Assembly: GCA_964479745.1 (NCBI GenBank)
Contig: CAYZNJ010000001.1
Location: forward strand, 1-42,116
Direction of reading: 5' to 3'
DNA length: 42,116 nucleotides
From: JACPNK01 sp964479745
Lineage (GTDB): Bacteria; Patescibacteriota; Minisyncoccia; 2-02-FULL-40-12; IGHO2-12-FULL-4
In this document: one piece after another, positions 1 through 6,422 of the stretch
Position numbering within the stretch: the first letter of the stretch is position 1
Layout: each line of letters begins with the position of its first letter
Notes under the pieces: generated by a model
What the model was told of the DNA's origin: nothing
Database searches by the model: none
Seen by the model: the letters and a program-made list of their open reading frames with translations, nothing else
Made by a program: the position numbers and the translations under genes

Positions 1-9
1 TGCGCTCGT

Positions 10-78
10 TGCGGTCTGTGGATTTTGATTTAGTGTTTACTATTATACTAAATCAAACCATGCAATCCACAGCCCGCA
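10..78. repeat. long imperfect inverted repeat (foldback) upstream of pilT
   Basis: Arms pair as TGCGG (10-14) with CCGCA (74-78), CTGTGGATT (16-24) with AATCCACAG (64-72), and TTGATTTAGT (25-34) with ACTAAATCAA (47-56). The loop is 12 nt. There is a single-base mismatch (15/73) and a 7-nt bulge on the right side. About 24 base pairs can form. There is no T-run after it, so it is not a classic terminator. It could be a small palindromic element, a structured leader, or a foldback at a contig edge. Confidence 0.6.
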
Positions 79-132
79 GCGTCTCCAAAAGTAACATTGG
101 CTTCGCTTCTCTTAAAACATTTATTATTAACT

Positions 133-1209
133 ATGCGCGACTTAGCGACATACAAAAAAGAAGTTGAAGAGCTTTTGCTTTTGCTGGCTCAAGAGCAGGG
201 CTCGGATTTGCACCTTTCGCCGGGTGTTTTTCCCACTATCAGGGTTGATGGCAGATTGATCCCGCTTACTAGCAGGCAAATTTTGGATCCAGAAACCATA
301 GAAGGCTACGCTACGGCGATGATCGGCGAGGAAAGAAAAAAACTTTTTCTTCAGGAAAAAGAATCTGATTTTTCCTATGAAATTCAGGAGAAAGCCAGGT
401 TTAGAATGAATATTTATTTCAGCAAAGGCAGTTTTGCCATTACCGGCAGGCACATCCCTTTTGAGATAAGAACGGTGGAAGACTTGCATCTGCCTAAGAT
501 TCTCAAGTTTTTTAGCCAGCTTTCACAGGGTTTTATTTTGATTGTCGGTCCCAACGGCCATGGCAAGTCTACAACTATGGCTGCTCTAATAAACTTGATT
601 AACAAAGAAAGAGTTGAAAAAATCGTGACTATTGAAGACCCGATTGAATATCTTTTCGTTTCCGACAAAAGCATAATTGACCAGCGCGAGGTTTATCGGG
701 ATACCAATTCTTTTGCCGGGGCTTTAAGAGCGGCTTTCAGGGAAAACGTCAATGTTCTTATGGTCGGCGAGTTAAGGGACTACGAAACCATGAGTGCGGC
801 GGTTTCAGCGGCAGAAACCGGCCACTTGGTTTTTGCCTCTTTGCATACCAACAATGCGGCACAAACGGTGGAAAGGATTATCGACAGCTTCCCGCCGGCG
901 CAGCAGCCGCAGATTATTTCGCAGTTGGCCAACACGATTTCCGGCATTGTTTCGCAGAGGCTTATTCCGGGGATAAAAGGCGGCCTGGTTCCGGCGGTGG
1001 AAGTTCTTATCGCCAACTCCGCTGTCAGAAATCTCATCAGGGAAAATAAAACGGAACAGCTGAACGTGGTTATAGATACAAGCGAGGAATCGGGCATGAT
1101 CTCAATGAACAAATCTTTGGCCGGTTTGGTCAAGCAGGGAGAAATATCTTTGGAACAAGCAGAATTTTATTCATTGAATCCAAAAGAATTAAAAATGTTA
1201 TTGCGTTGA
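133..1209 (+). CDS. pilT: PilT-family type IV pilus retraction ATPase
   Basis: Hexameric cytoplasmic ATPase that powers pilus retraction. The ATG at 133 (MRDLATYKKEVEELL) is preferred to an upstream TTG because the N-terminal domain of the family begins here. The N-terminal PAS-like domain includes GSDLHLSPG. The Walker A is GPNGHGKST (residues 139-147, nt 547-573), where the usual form is GPTGSGKST. The Asp box (TIEDPIEYLF), the Walker B region (VLMVGELRD) and the His box (GHLVFASLHTNN) are all present. The length of 358 aa is normal for PilT. It overlaps the pilC region by a few bases, so the genes are probably translationally coupled. PilB and PilM/N/O are not in the window and may lie upstream. 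Confidence 0.93.
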   Translation: MRDLATYKKEVEELLLLLAQEQGSDLHLSPGVFPTIRVDGRLIPLTSRQILDPETIEGYATAMIGEERKKLFLQEKESDFSYEIQEKARFRMNIYFSKGSFAITGRHIPFEIRTVEDLHLPKILKFFSQLSQGFILIVGPNGHGKSTTMAALINLINKERVEKIVTIEDPIEYLFVSDKSIIDQREVYRDTNSFAGALRAAFRENVNVLMVGELRDYETMSAAVSAAETGHLVFASLHTNNAAQTVERIIDSFPPAQQPQIISQLANTISGIVSQRLIPGIKGGLVPAVEVLIANSAVRNLIRENKTEQLNVVIDTSEESGMISMNKSLAGLVKQGEISLEQAEFYSLNPKELKMLLR

Positions 1210-1211
1210 GT

Positions 1212-2420
1212 ATGCAATTTGACTACGAAGTTAAGGACAAAAACGGTAATTTGGTGAGGGGCGTTATAGACGCTCTTTCTGAAGATGCGGCGGTGGACGC
1301 GCTTCACGAAAAGAACCTCATAATTTTAAGTTTAACCTCAACCGACAAGGGTTTGCTTAACGTTGACGTAAGCGGTTTTCTGGAGAAACCGAATCAGAAA
1401 GACATAACTGTTTTTACCAGGCAATTGGCGACAATCATTGCCGCGGATATCCCGTTGATAGAGGGATTAGAAACTATCGCCAGCCAGACCGACAAAGCTC
1501 CTTTTGCCAAGATCATTAGAGAAATGGCCGAAGCCGTCAGGGGCGGGAGTTCGCTTTCAATAGCGGTGTCAAAACATCCTAAACTTTTTACTGAATTTTA
1601 TGTCAGTTTGGTCAGGTCGGGGGAGGTTTCCGGAAGAATGGAACAGACCCTTCTTTATCTGGCGGATTATCTTGAGAGGAGCCAAGCGTTGAGCTCTAAG
1701 ATAAAAGGCGCGATGGCCTATCCAATGTTTATCATTTTTGCTTTGGGTATTGTCGGTTTTGTCATGATGACTTTTGTTTTACCCAAGCTTTTGGGCATTT
1801 TAACTGAATCCGGTGTGCAGGATATTCCTTTGATCACGAAAATTTTAATCAAAGTTACCGGTATAGTTAACAATTACATAGTTTTGATTCTTGCTTCAGT
1901 TATTTTTATTCTTTGGTTTGTTGTGCGCTACGTAAAGACGGAAAAGGGGAGATATGTTTTTGATCGTTTTAAGATAAGGTTTCCCAGATTGGGTCTTATC
2001 GCTCGCAATATCTATGTTGCGCGCATGGCTGAAACCTTGTCCACTTTGATTAAGGCCGGGGTGCCTATTTTGGAAGGCCTTAAGATTACTTCGGAAATTG
2101 TCGGCAATGTTATTTTTGAGGATATGCTTTTGGAAGCGGAAAAGAACGTTAGGAACGGCGGTACGATTTCCGCTGTTTTGTCTGCGCAAGAAGATGTCCC
2201 AAAACTGGTATCTTCGATGCTGGCAATAGGCGAGAAAACCGGTAAAACCGATTTTATGCTGGAGAACATATACAAATTTTACGGTTCCGAGGCGGAAAGA
2301 GACATACAAAACCTTTCCCAGCTTATTGAACCGATGCTGATCTTGCTTCTGGGTGTGGCTGCCGGGCTTTTGGTGGCGGGCATCTTACTGCCGATCTTCA
2401 GCCTAGTTGGTGCGGCATAG
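1212..2420 (+). CDS. pilC: PilC-type inner-membrane platform protein of the type IV pilus
   Basis: Polytopic platform protein (type II secretion F family) that couples the PilB/PilT motors to pilin assembly. It is 402 aa from the ATG at 1212, two nt after the pilT stop; a TTG at 1206 is an alternative start. Two T2SSF domains are visible. The first starts near FTRQLATIIAADIPLIEGL. The second starts near RMAETLSTLIKAGVPILEGL. Each is followed by hydrophobic membrane segments, including MLILLLGVAAGLLVAGILLP at the C-terminus. It lies in the pilus operon between pilT and the prepilin. Confidence 0.93.
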   Translation: MQFDYEVKDKNGNLVRGVIDALSEDAAVDALHEKNLIILSLTSTDKGLLNVDVSGFLEKPNQKDITVFTRQLATIIAADIPLIEGLETIASQTDKAPFAKIIREMAEAVRGGSSLSIAVSKHPKLFTEFYVSLVRSGEVSGRMEQTLLYLADYLERSQALSSKIKGAMAYPMFIIFALGIVGFVMMTFVLPKLLGILTESGVQDIPLITKILIKVTGIVNNYIVLILASVIFILWFVVRYVKTEKGRYVFDRFKIRFPRLGLIARNIYVARMAETLSTLIKAGVPILEGLKITSEIVGNVIFEDMLLEAEKNVRNGGTISAVLSAQEDVPKLVSSMLAIGEKTGKTDFMLENIYKFYGSEAERDIQNLSQLIEPMLILLLGVAAGLLVAGILLPIFSLVGAA

Positions 2421-2480
2421 TGTTGATAACTTTTGTTTGCAGACCCTGCTATTTATTATAGACTTTTATCATATTCTTAA

Positions 2481-2512
2481 CTTAAGTAACGGCAACCGAT
2501 AAGCTTAAGTAA
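2481..2512. promoter_or_regulatory. direct repeats upstream of the prepilin gene
   Basis: The 132-nt gap between pilC and the prepilin contains two copies of CTTAAGTAA (2481-2489 and 2504-2512), 23 nt apart, and a CTTAA just before the first. A T-rich region with possible -10 hexamers (around 2448-2460) precedes them. Two sites about two helical turns apart suggest a regulator-binding site for the pilin gene. This is an inference from the repeat alone. Confidence 0.3.
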
Positions 2513-2552
2513 TGTCATTGCTTTTGCTGTTTGGTTTTTCCGTTAATTTTTA

Positions 2553-3107
2553 ATGAGAAGAAGTTTTAAGCCGAGCAGTTCTACTGCCTTATCGCGCGGT
2601 TTTACTCTGGTCGAGTTGCTTGTAGTCATCGCTATTATCGGAATTTTGGCAACCTTGTTGCTCTTACAGCTTGGCACAGCCAGATCCAAGGCCAGAGATG
2701 CCACCAGAATTGCCCATGTCAACCAAGTCCGTTCTGCGGTGGAATTTTATTTTGACGACAACGGCAAATACTATGACAGTAATACTATGACGAGCTTGGC
2801 GCCTAAATATTTACAGCAAATTCCTGTAGACCCCTTGGCCCAAGGTTGTACCGATAATATTTACGATGGAGCCGGAACTACCACTGCGCAATGTTACGGC
2901 TATGCTTGGAGCCCGCAGAGTAACCCTACCAAATACTTCGTTTGGGCGGAACTGGAAGTCTGGGCCAAAGCTTTAGACCAGGACTTGGATATTGACACAA
3001 GTGGTTGGAGTGGAGCAGGAAAAGTAGCGACAGGAATAACCACTGAGAAGAGCAGTTGTGTTGTCAGCACTCCCGATGACTGTATTTACGGACAGGGCCA
3101 ACCGTAG
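2553..3107 (+). CDS. type IV prepilin (major-pilin-like)
   Basis: Prepilin of 184 aa with a class III signal: a basic leader, then SRG|FTLVELLVVIAIIGILATL, with cleavage expected after the Gly at about residue 16 and a Glu at +5 of the mature protein. The long N-terminal helix is followed by a globular domain that begins ARSKARDATRIAHVNQVRSA, typical of pseudopilin-like pilins. Paired Cys residues near the C-terminus (SSCVVSTPDDC) may form a disulfide-bonded D-region. Its position between pilC and pilD suggests the main structural pilin. Cleavage and N-methylation would be done by the neighbouring PilD. Confidence 0.88.
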   Translation: MRRSFKPSSSTALSRGFTLVELLVVIAIIGILATLLLLQLGTARSKARDATRIAHVNQVRSAVEFYFDDNGKYYDSNTMTSLAPKYLQQIPVDPLAQGCTDNIYDGAGTTTAQCYGYAWSPQSNPTKYFVWAELEVWAKALDQDLDIDTSGWSGAGKVATGITTEKSSCVVSTPDDCIYGQGQP

Positions 3108-3147
3108 GAAGTTTAAAATTTAGAGTGTAAAATTTAAAATTATAGTT

Positions 3148-3178
3148 ATCATAAAACCGCTTTAAGCGGTTTTATGAT
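3148..3178. terminator. hairpin after the prepilin gene, overlapping the pilD promoter
   Basis: Perfect 13-bp stem ATCATAAAACCGC / GCGGTTTTATGAT with a 5-nt loop TTTAA. The right arm carries TTTT but is not followed by a T-run. The outer end of the right arm is also the start of the TATAAT box for pilD. It may terminate or protect the prepilin mRNA 3' end. Confidence 0.6.
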
Positions 3179-3183
3179 ATAAT
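3175..3183 (+). promoter_or_regulatory. extended -10 promoter of pilD, leaderless start predicted
   Basis: TGATATAAT is an extended -10 (TG-N-TATAAT, with TATAAT at 3178-3183). Its first T lies 12 nt before the ATG at 3190, so transcription should start at or next to the start codon. No Shine-Dalgarno site is present. There is no good -35 at the standard spacing, as is common for extended -10 promoters. Confidence 0.6.
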
Positions 3184-3189
3184 TAACGC

Positions 3190-4041
3190 ATGATTGGAGC
3201 TGAAATTTTCCTGTTTGGTTTGATTATTGGCAGTTTTTTGAATGTTCTGATATATCGCATTCCAAGGTCCGACCTTTTTGAAGATTCAAGGTCGGACCTT
3301 GGTAGTATTGTTTACGGCCGATCCAAGTGTCCAAAATGCAAACGTACTCTGGCGTGGTATGACCTTATTCCTGTTTTAAGCTACCTTTTTCTCAAAAGCA
3401 AATGCCGTTACTGCCGCAAAAGAATCTCTTTTCGTTATGTTTTTATTGAGTTACTTTCCGCTTTTTCGTTTTTCGCTTTATTTTTGTTTAACAAGCCGGC
3501 GGGTTATTCAGACTGGATTTCTCTAATTTTTTGGTTTACGGCCGTGTCTTTGCTGATTGTCGTTTTCTTTATTGACTTGGATTTCTTGATTATTCTTGAT
3601 AAAATATTGCTAGTACTGGGTTTAACCATGCTCTTTTACCAAATTTTAAGAGAGTTTCTGATAAAGTCAGAGCCGGTTATTTTTCAAAGCCCGTATAGCT
3701 TACCGGGCATCAAGTGGAATCTTCTTGCCGCTCTTTTAACCGGACTGGTTTTTTTGGCCATATTTTTAATTACCCGTGGCAAAGGGCTGGGCATGGGAGA
3801 TGTCAAGCTGATTTTTTTGCTGGCATTTATGTTTGGGTTTCCGGCGATTTTAACGGTTGTCTACGCTTCTTTGATAGTCGGCACGGTTTACGGCTTAATC
3901 TTAATATTATTTTTCGGGGCTAAACTGAAGAGTAAAATTCCTTTTGGTTCCGTCTTAAGCGCCATATCTGTTTTTTTTATACTTTTTAATAAATTTTTTG
4001 TTCCTGCGCTTTTACCTTATATTCTAAGACTTTACTTATGA
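3190..4041 (+). CDS. pilD: prepilin peptidase / N-methyltransferase (A24 aspartic protease)
   Basis: Integral membrane peptidase (283 aa) that cleaves and N-methylates prepilins. The N-terminal domain has the two CxxC zinc pairs (CPKC and CRYC) around a YDLIPVLSYL segment. The catalytic aspartates lie in FIDLDFLIILD and in GLGMGDVKLIF. Multiple hydrophobic segments follow. A 41-nt nested palindrome (3262-3302) lies in frame between IPR and the first CxxC and adds roughly a dozen residues (SDLFEDSRSDLGS) that the family does not normally have there. It overlaps the next gene by 4 nt and probably heads the minor-pilin transcript. Confidence 0.92.
   Translation: MIGAEIFLFGLIIGSFLNVLIYRIPRSDLFEDSRSDLGSIVYGRSKCPKCKRTLAWYDLIPVLSYLFLKSKCRYCRKRISFRYVFIELLSAFSFFALFLFNKPAGYSDWISLIFWFTAVSLLIVVFFIDLDFLIILDKILLVLGLTMLFYQILREFLIKSEPVIFQSPYSLPGIKWNLLAALLTGLVFLAIFLITRGKGLGMGDVKLIFLLAFMFGFPAILTVVYASLIVGTVYGLILILFFGAKLKSKIPFGSVLSAISVFFILFNKFFVPALLPYILRLYL
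3262..3302. repeat. 41-nt nested palindromic element inside pilD
   Basis: Perfect inverted repeat: CCAAGGTCCGACCTT (3262-3276), an 11-nt loop, and AAGGTCGGACCTTGG (3288-3302). Each arm is itself nearly palindromic (AAGGTC-C-GACCTT), so four half-sites can fold as one long or two short hairpins. Total length, CCAAGG/CCTTGG ends and nested design match the element in gatA (33577-33617). Read in frame, it adds a short acidic/basic peptide. Confidence 0.8.
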
Positions 4042-4490
4042 CAAAAAAAGTTACCAACAGTAAAGAACAAGTCAAATATTTAATCCTGATTACGACGGGG
4101 TTGCTGGTCTTGCTTTTGTTTTTGGACGTTTTCAGTTTGGGGGCGGACGTTTTTGGTCTTAAAAGAAAACAAACAATATCAATTGACCATGTGGCAGAAT
4201 TGGTCGTCCGTTTTCCAGACGGTAAAACAAAAGCTTTTTCCGGCGAGGTTGTCAAAGATATGACGATTCTCGACGCCTTGGCGGCGGTTTCTCAAAGCGG
4301 GGGATTGCAGCCGGACTATTTAATAGACGGCGGCCGGCTTAAATTCATATCCATCAACGGTATTAACTACAGCGAAACTAAACCCTGGAAATTTGTTCTC
4401 AATGGGCGTCCGGTTGGCATAGAGAAAATAAACACCATCGGAATAAGCGGTGGAGATGTAATAGAAGTCACACTCAATGCCACAAAATAG
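4038..4490 (+). CDS. single-pass membrane protein with a DUF4430-like domain
   Basis: 150 aa. One N-terminal transmembrane helix (YLILITTGLLVLLLFLDVF) is followed by an extracytoplasmic domain that starts near ISIDHVAELVVRFPDGKT. Its pattern (TILDALAAVSQSGG, then PWKFVLNGRPVG, then GISGGDVIEVTL) resembles DUF4430/cobalamin-binding-like beta-grasp domains, with their conserved W-x-x-x-x-NG and late GD motifs. It overlaps pilD by 4 nt and the next prepilin by 14 nt, so it is part of the pilus operon. Its role there is unknown; a pilus accessory or surface-exposed adhesin-like part is possible. Confidence 0.7.
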   Translation: MTKKVTNSKEQVKYLILITTGLLVLLLFLDVFSLGADVFGLKRKQTISIDHVAELVVRFPDGKTKAFSGEVVKDMTILDALAAVSQSGGLQPDYLIDGGRLKFISINGINYSETKPWKFVLNGRPVGIEKINTIGISGGDVIEVTLNATK

Positions 4491-5019
4491 GAAACCTAAC
4501 GGTTTTACTTTGGTTGAGATGCTAGTTGTCGTGGCTTTAGTCGGTATTTTTTCAGTTCTTTTACTGTTGAACCTTAGGGGTTTCTCAACCAACGCCGTAG
4601 TGCTGGAAAGAGCGGCTTTGGTCGTTGTTTCAGATATCAGAAGATCACAGAGCTTATCTATCGCTGGAGTTGGTTTCCAAAGCAATCCGGTCTGCGGTTA
4701 CGGTATTCATTATGTAAATGGAACCACATATTTGATTTATGCCGGCGGGGAAAATACCTGCGGCAGTTCAAATAAAAACTATCAAAGCGGGAACGACTTT
4801 TCCTATCAGCAGGTTAAAATTACTGAAAACAATGTTGAATTTAAGGGCTCTTTCCAGGATGTCTTTTTTGTTCCTCCCGATCCCAAAACCTACATTGACA
4901 ACTCTTTTTCCCTCTCGGCTTCACCGTTGACGATAAGCATCGGTTTTAAAGGTTATAACTGTCCGGCATACTGTAAAACTATTTCCGTTTTTCCGTCGGG
5001 TAAAGTTGATTTAAACTAA
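4477..5019 (+). CDS. minor prepilin (GspH/FimT-like)
   Basis: 180 aa. Class III signal PNG|FTLVEMLVVVALVGIFSVLLL with a very short leader and Glu at +5. The mature region continues with RAALVVVSDIRRSQSLSI, as in GspH/FimT minor pseudopilins. Several Cys residues (VCGYG, NTCGSS, NCPAYCK) may form disulfides. It starts inside the previous gene and its stop overlaps the next start (TAATG), so translation is coupled. A likely part of the pilus tip or priming complex. Confidence 0.82.
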   Translation: MPQNRKPNGFTLVEMLVVVALVGIFSVLLLLNLRGFSTNAVVLERAALVVVSDIRRSQSLSIAGVGFQSNPVCGYGIHYVNGTTYLIYAGGENTCGSSNKNYQSGNDFSYQQVKITENNVEFKGSFQDVFFVPPDPKTYIDNSFSLSASPLTISIGFKGYNCPAYCKTISVFPSGKVDLN

Positions 5020-5525
5020 TGAAAAAACCAGAAACTAGAAACTATAAACTAAAAACTAATAAAAATGGCTTCACAATCGTGGAACTTTTGGCCACTCTTT
5101 TGATTTTGTTTGGAGTAATCCAGATTTTTACTTCGGTTACGGAAGATGTTAACAGCTCGGCTCTGGTTAAAGATAATCTTGTTGCGGCTAATTTGGTTCA
5201 GGAGGGCATAGAAGTGGTGAGGAATATTAGGGACAAAGATTGGTTTCTTGGCGGCGGTTTCGGATCATCCTTGCCGGACGGCACATGGCTGGTTCAGTGG
5301 AATTCAAGCGCTCTGGCGGCAGTTGGCGCCAACCCTCCGCTTAAAAAAGATAATTCCGGTATTTTTAGCTACGACTCGGGGACGGATACGGTTTTCAGAA
5401 GAACTATTACCGTTTCAACCATATCTGCTCAAGAGAAAAAGATTGTTTCTACGGTGACTTGGAACTTCAGGGGTTCGGCTAAAGCAATTTCTGCCGAGGA
5501 CCACCTTTTTAATTGGTTTAAATAA
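5019..5525 (+). CDS. minor prepilin (PilV-like)
   Basis: 168 aa. Prepilin signal NG|FTIVELLATLLILFGVIQI, then NLVQEGIEVVRNIRDKDW, a motif typical of PilV-like minor pilins. The leader MKKPETRNYKLKTNK is encoded by a low-complexity run (5029-5062) of near-repeats of AAACTA. Similar AT-rich strings occur at 3109-3144 and inside mltG. Probably assembled by the PilC platform with its neighbours after PilD processing. Confidence 0.8.
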   Translation: MKKPETRNYKLKTNKNGFTIVELLATLLILFGVIQIFTSVTEDVNSSALVKDNLVAANLVQEGIEVVRNIRDKDWFLGGGFGSSLPDGTWLVQWNSSALAAVGANPPLKKDNSGIFSYDSGTDTVFRRTITVSTISAQEKKIVSTVTWNFRGSAKAISAEDHLFNWFK

Positions 5526-5529
5526 CACA

Positions 5530-6063
5530 GTGAAAGACAAACAAAAAAAAAGAAATACAAACGCAGGTTTCTCAATGATTGAGTTTTTGACTGCTATGAC
5601 CTTGGGCGCGATTGTCATGGTTTTAATCAGCGGCATCTTTGTCCAGACATTGCGTCTGCAACGCCGGGCTTTCTTTATACAAAGAGTCCAAGAGAATCTT
5701 AGTTTGGTTTTAGAGTCTGTGGCTAAGGAAATAAGAGTAAGCACGATTTCAACTGCTAACACGGACTGCCCATCGCTTCCCTCACAAGTTCTTGCGATTA
5801 ACCATCCGGTAAACGGCAATATCGAATACTTCTTATCCGGTGGAGATATGCATCGCAAAGTGATTGATTCTGGCATTGATACTGTGCTAAATTCTTCCGG
5901 TATTTTAGTTACAAAACTTAACTTTTGCGTTAACGGCAATAACTTAAACGATAACCTACAGCCGAAAGTCACGGTCATTTTATCCGTTCAAAATACCGAC
6001 GGAGCCGAAATTTTTCCCATAGACATACAAACAACCGTTTCACAAAGGCTTTTAAGCAATTGA
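5530..6063 (+). CDS. minor prepilin (PilW-like)
   Basis: 177 aa, GTG start four nt after the previous stop. Prepilin signal NAG|FSMIEFLTAMTLGAIVMVL with Glu at +5. The body (RRAFFIQRVQENLSLVLESVAKEIR) matches PilW/PilJ-type minor pilins. Its stop overlaps a TTG upstream of the next gene, which is otherwise separated by a few bases. Same operon as the other prepilins. Confidence 0.8.
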   Translation: MKDKQKKRNTNAGFSMIEFLTAMTLGAIVMVLISGIFVQTLRLQRRAFFIQRVQENLSLVLESVAKEIRVSTISTANTDCPSLPSQVLAINHPVNGNIEYFLSGGDMHRKVIDSGIDTVLNSSGILVTKLNFCVNGNNLNDNLQPKVTVILSVQNTDGAEIFPIDIQTTVSQRLLSN

Positions 6064-6071
6064 TTTTTACA

Positions 6072-6413
6072 ATGAAAAAAAACAAAAATCAGGACGGCCA
6101 GATTCTAATCTTTGCCGCTATCATCTTGGGCATTATGGTCTTAACTTCTTTGGCTTTACAGGCGCTTATCATACCAAAACTCCGCCTTTCAGCTGAAGTA
6201 AAAAATTCCGTCGGCGCCGCTTTTGCCGCGGAAAGCGGGCTTGAATGGTGTTTATATAACAATCAGGCCAGTCCGTCACCAACACCTTGGCCTTCACCGG
6301 TTATGAGCAACGGAGGTACTTTCCAAGTTACACCTTCAAATTGTTCAGGAAAAAATTTAAAATCCCTGGGAACATACAGAGGAGTCTCCAGACAGTTTGA
6401 GGTTAACTTCTAA
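6072..6413 (+). CDS. PilX-like pilus assembly protein
   Basis: 113 aa from the ATG at 6072; a TTG at 6060 is less likely. A polar N-terminus (KKNKNQDGQILIFAAIILGI) leads into one hydrophobic helix without the classic G|F-x-x-x-E cleavage site, as in PilX-type proteins. AAFAAESGLEWCLYNN is a PilX-like motif: AAESG near the start of the globular part. A Ser/Pro-rich stretch and a Cys pair follow. It is the last gene of the pilus cluster. Confidence 0.72.
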   Translation: MKKNKNQDGQILIFAAIILGIMVLTSLALQALIIPKLRLSAEVKNSVGAAFAAESGLEWCLYNNQASPSPTPWPSPVMSNGGTFQVTPSNCSGKNLKSLGTYRGVSRQFEVNF

Positions 6414-6422
6414 AGAACTGGC

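Noticed and set aside
97..132. TTG start for pilT at 97 giving 12 extra residues
   Set aside because: The added residues (ASLLLKHLLLT) do not fit the PilT N-terminus, while the ATG at 133 does.
2421..2552. Riboswitch before the prepilin gene
   Set aside because: The region has direct repeats but none of the conserved cores of c-di-GMP, preQ1 or other classes that I could recognise.
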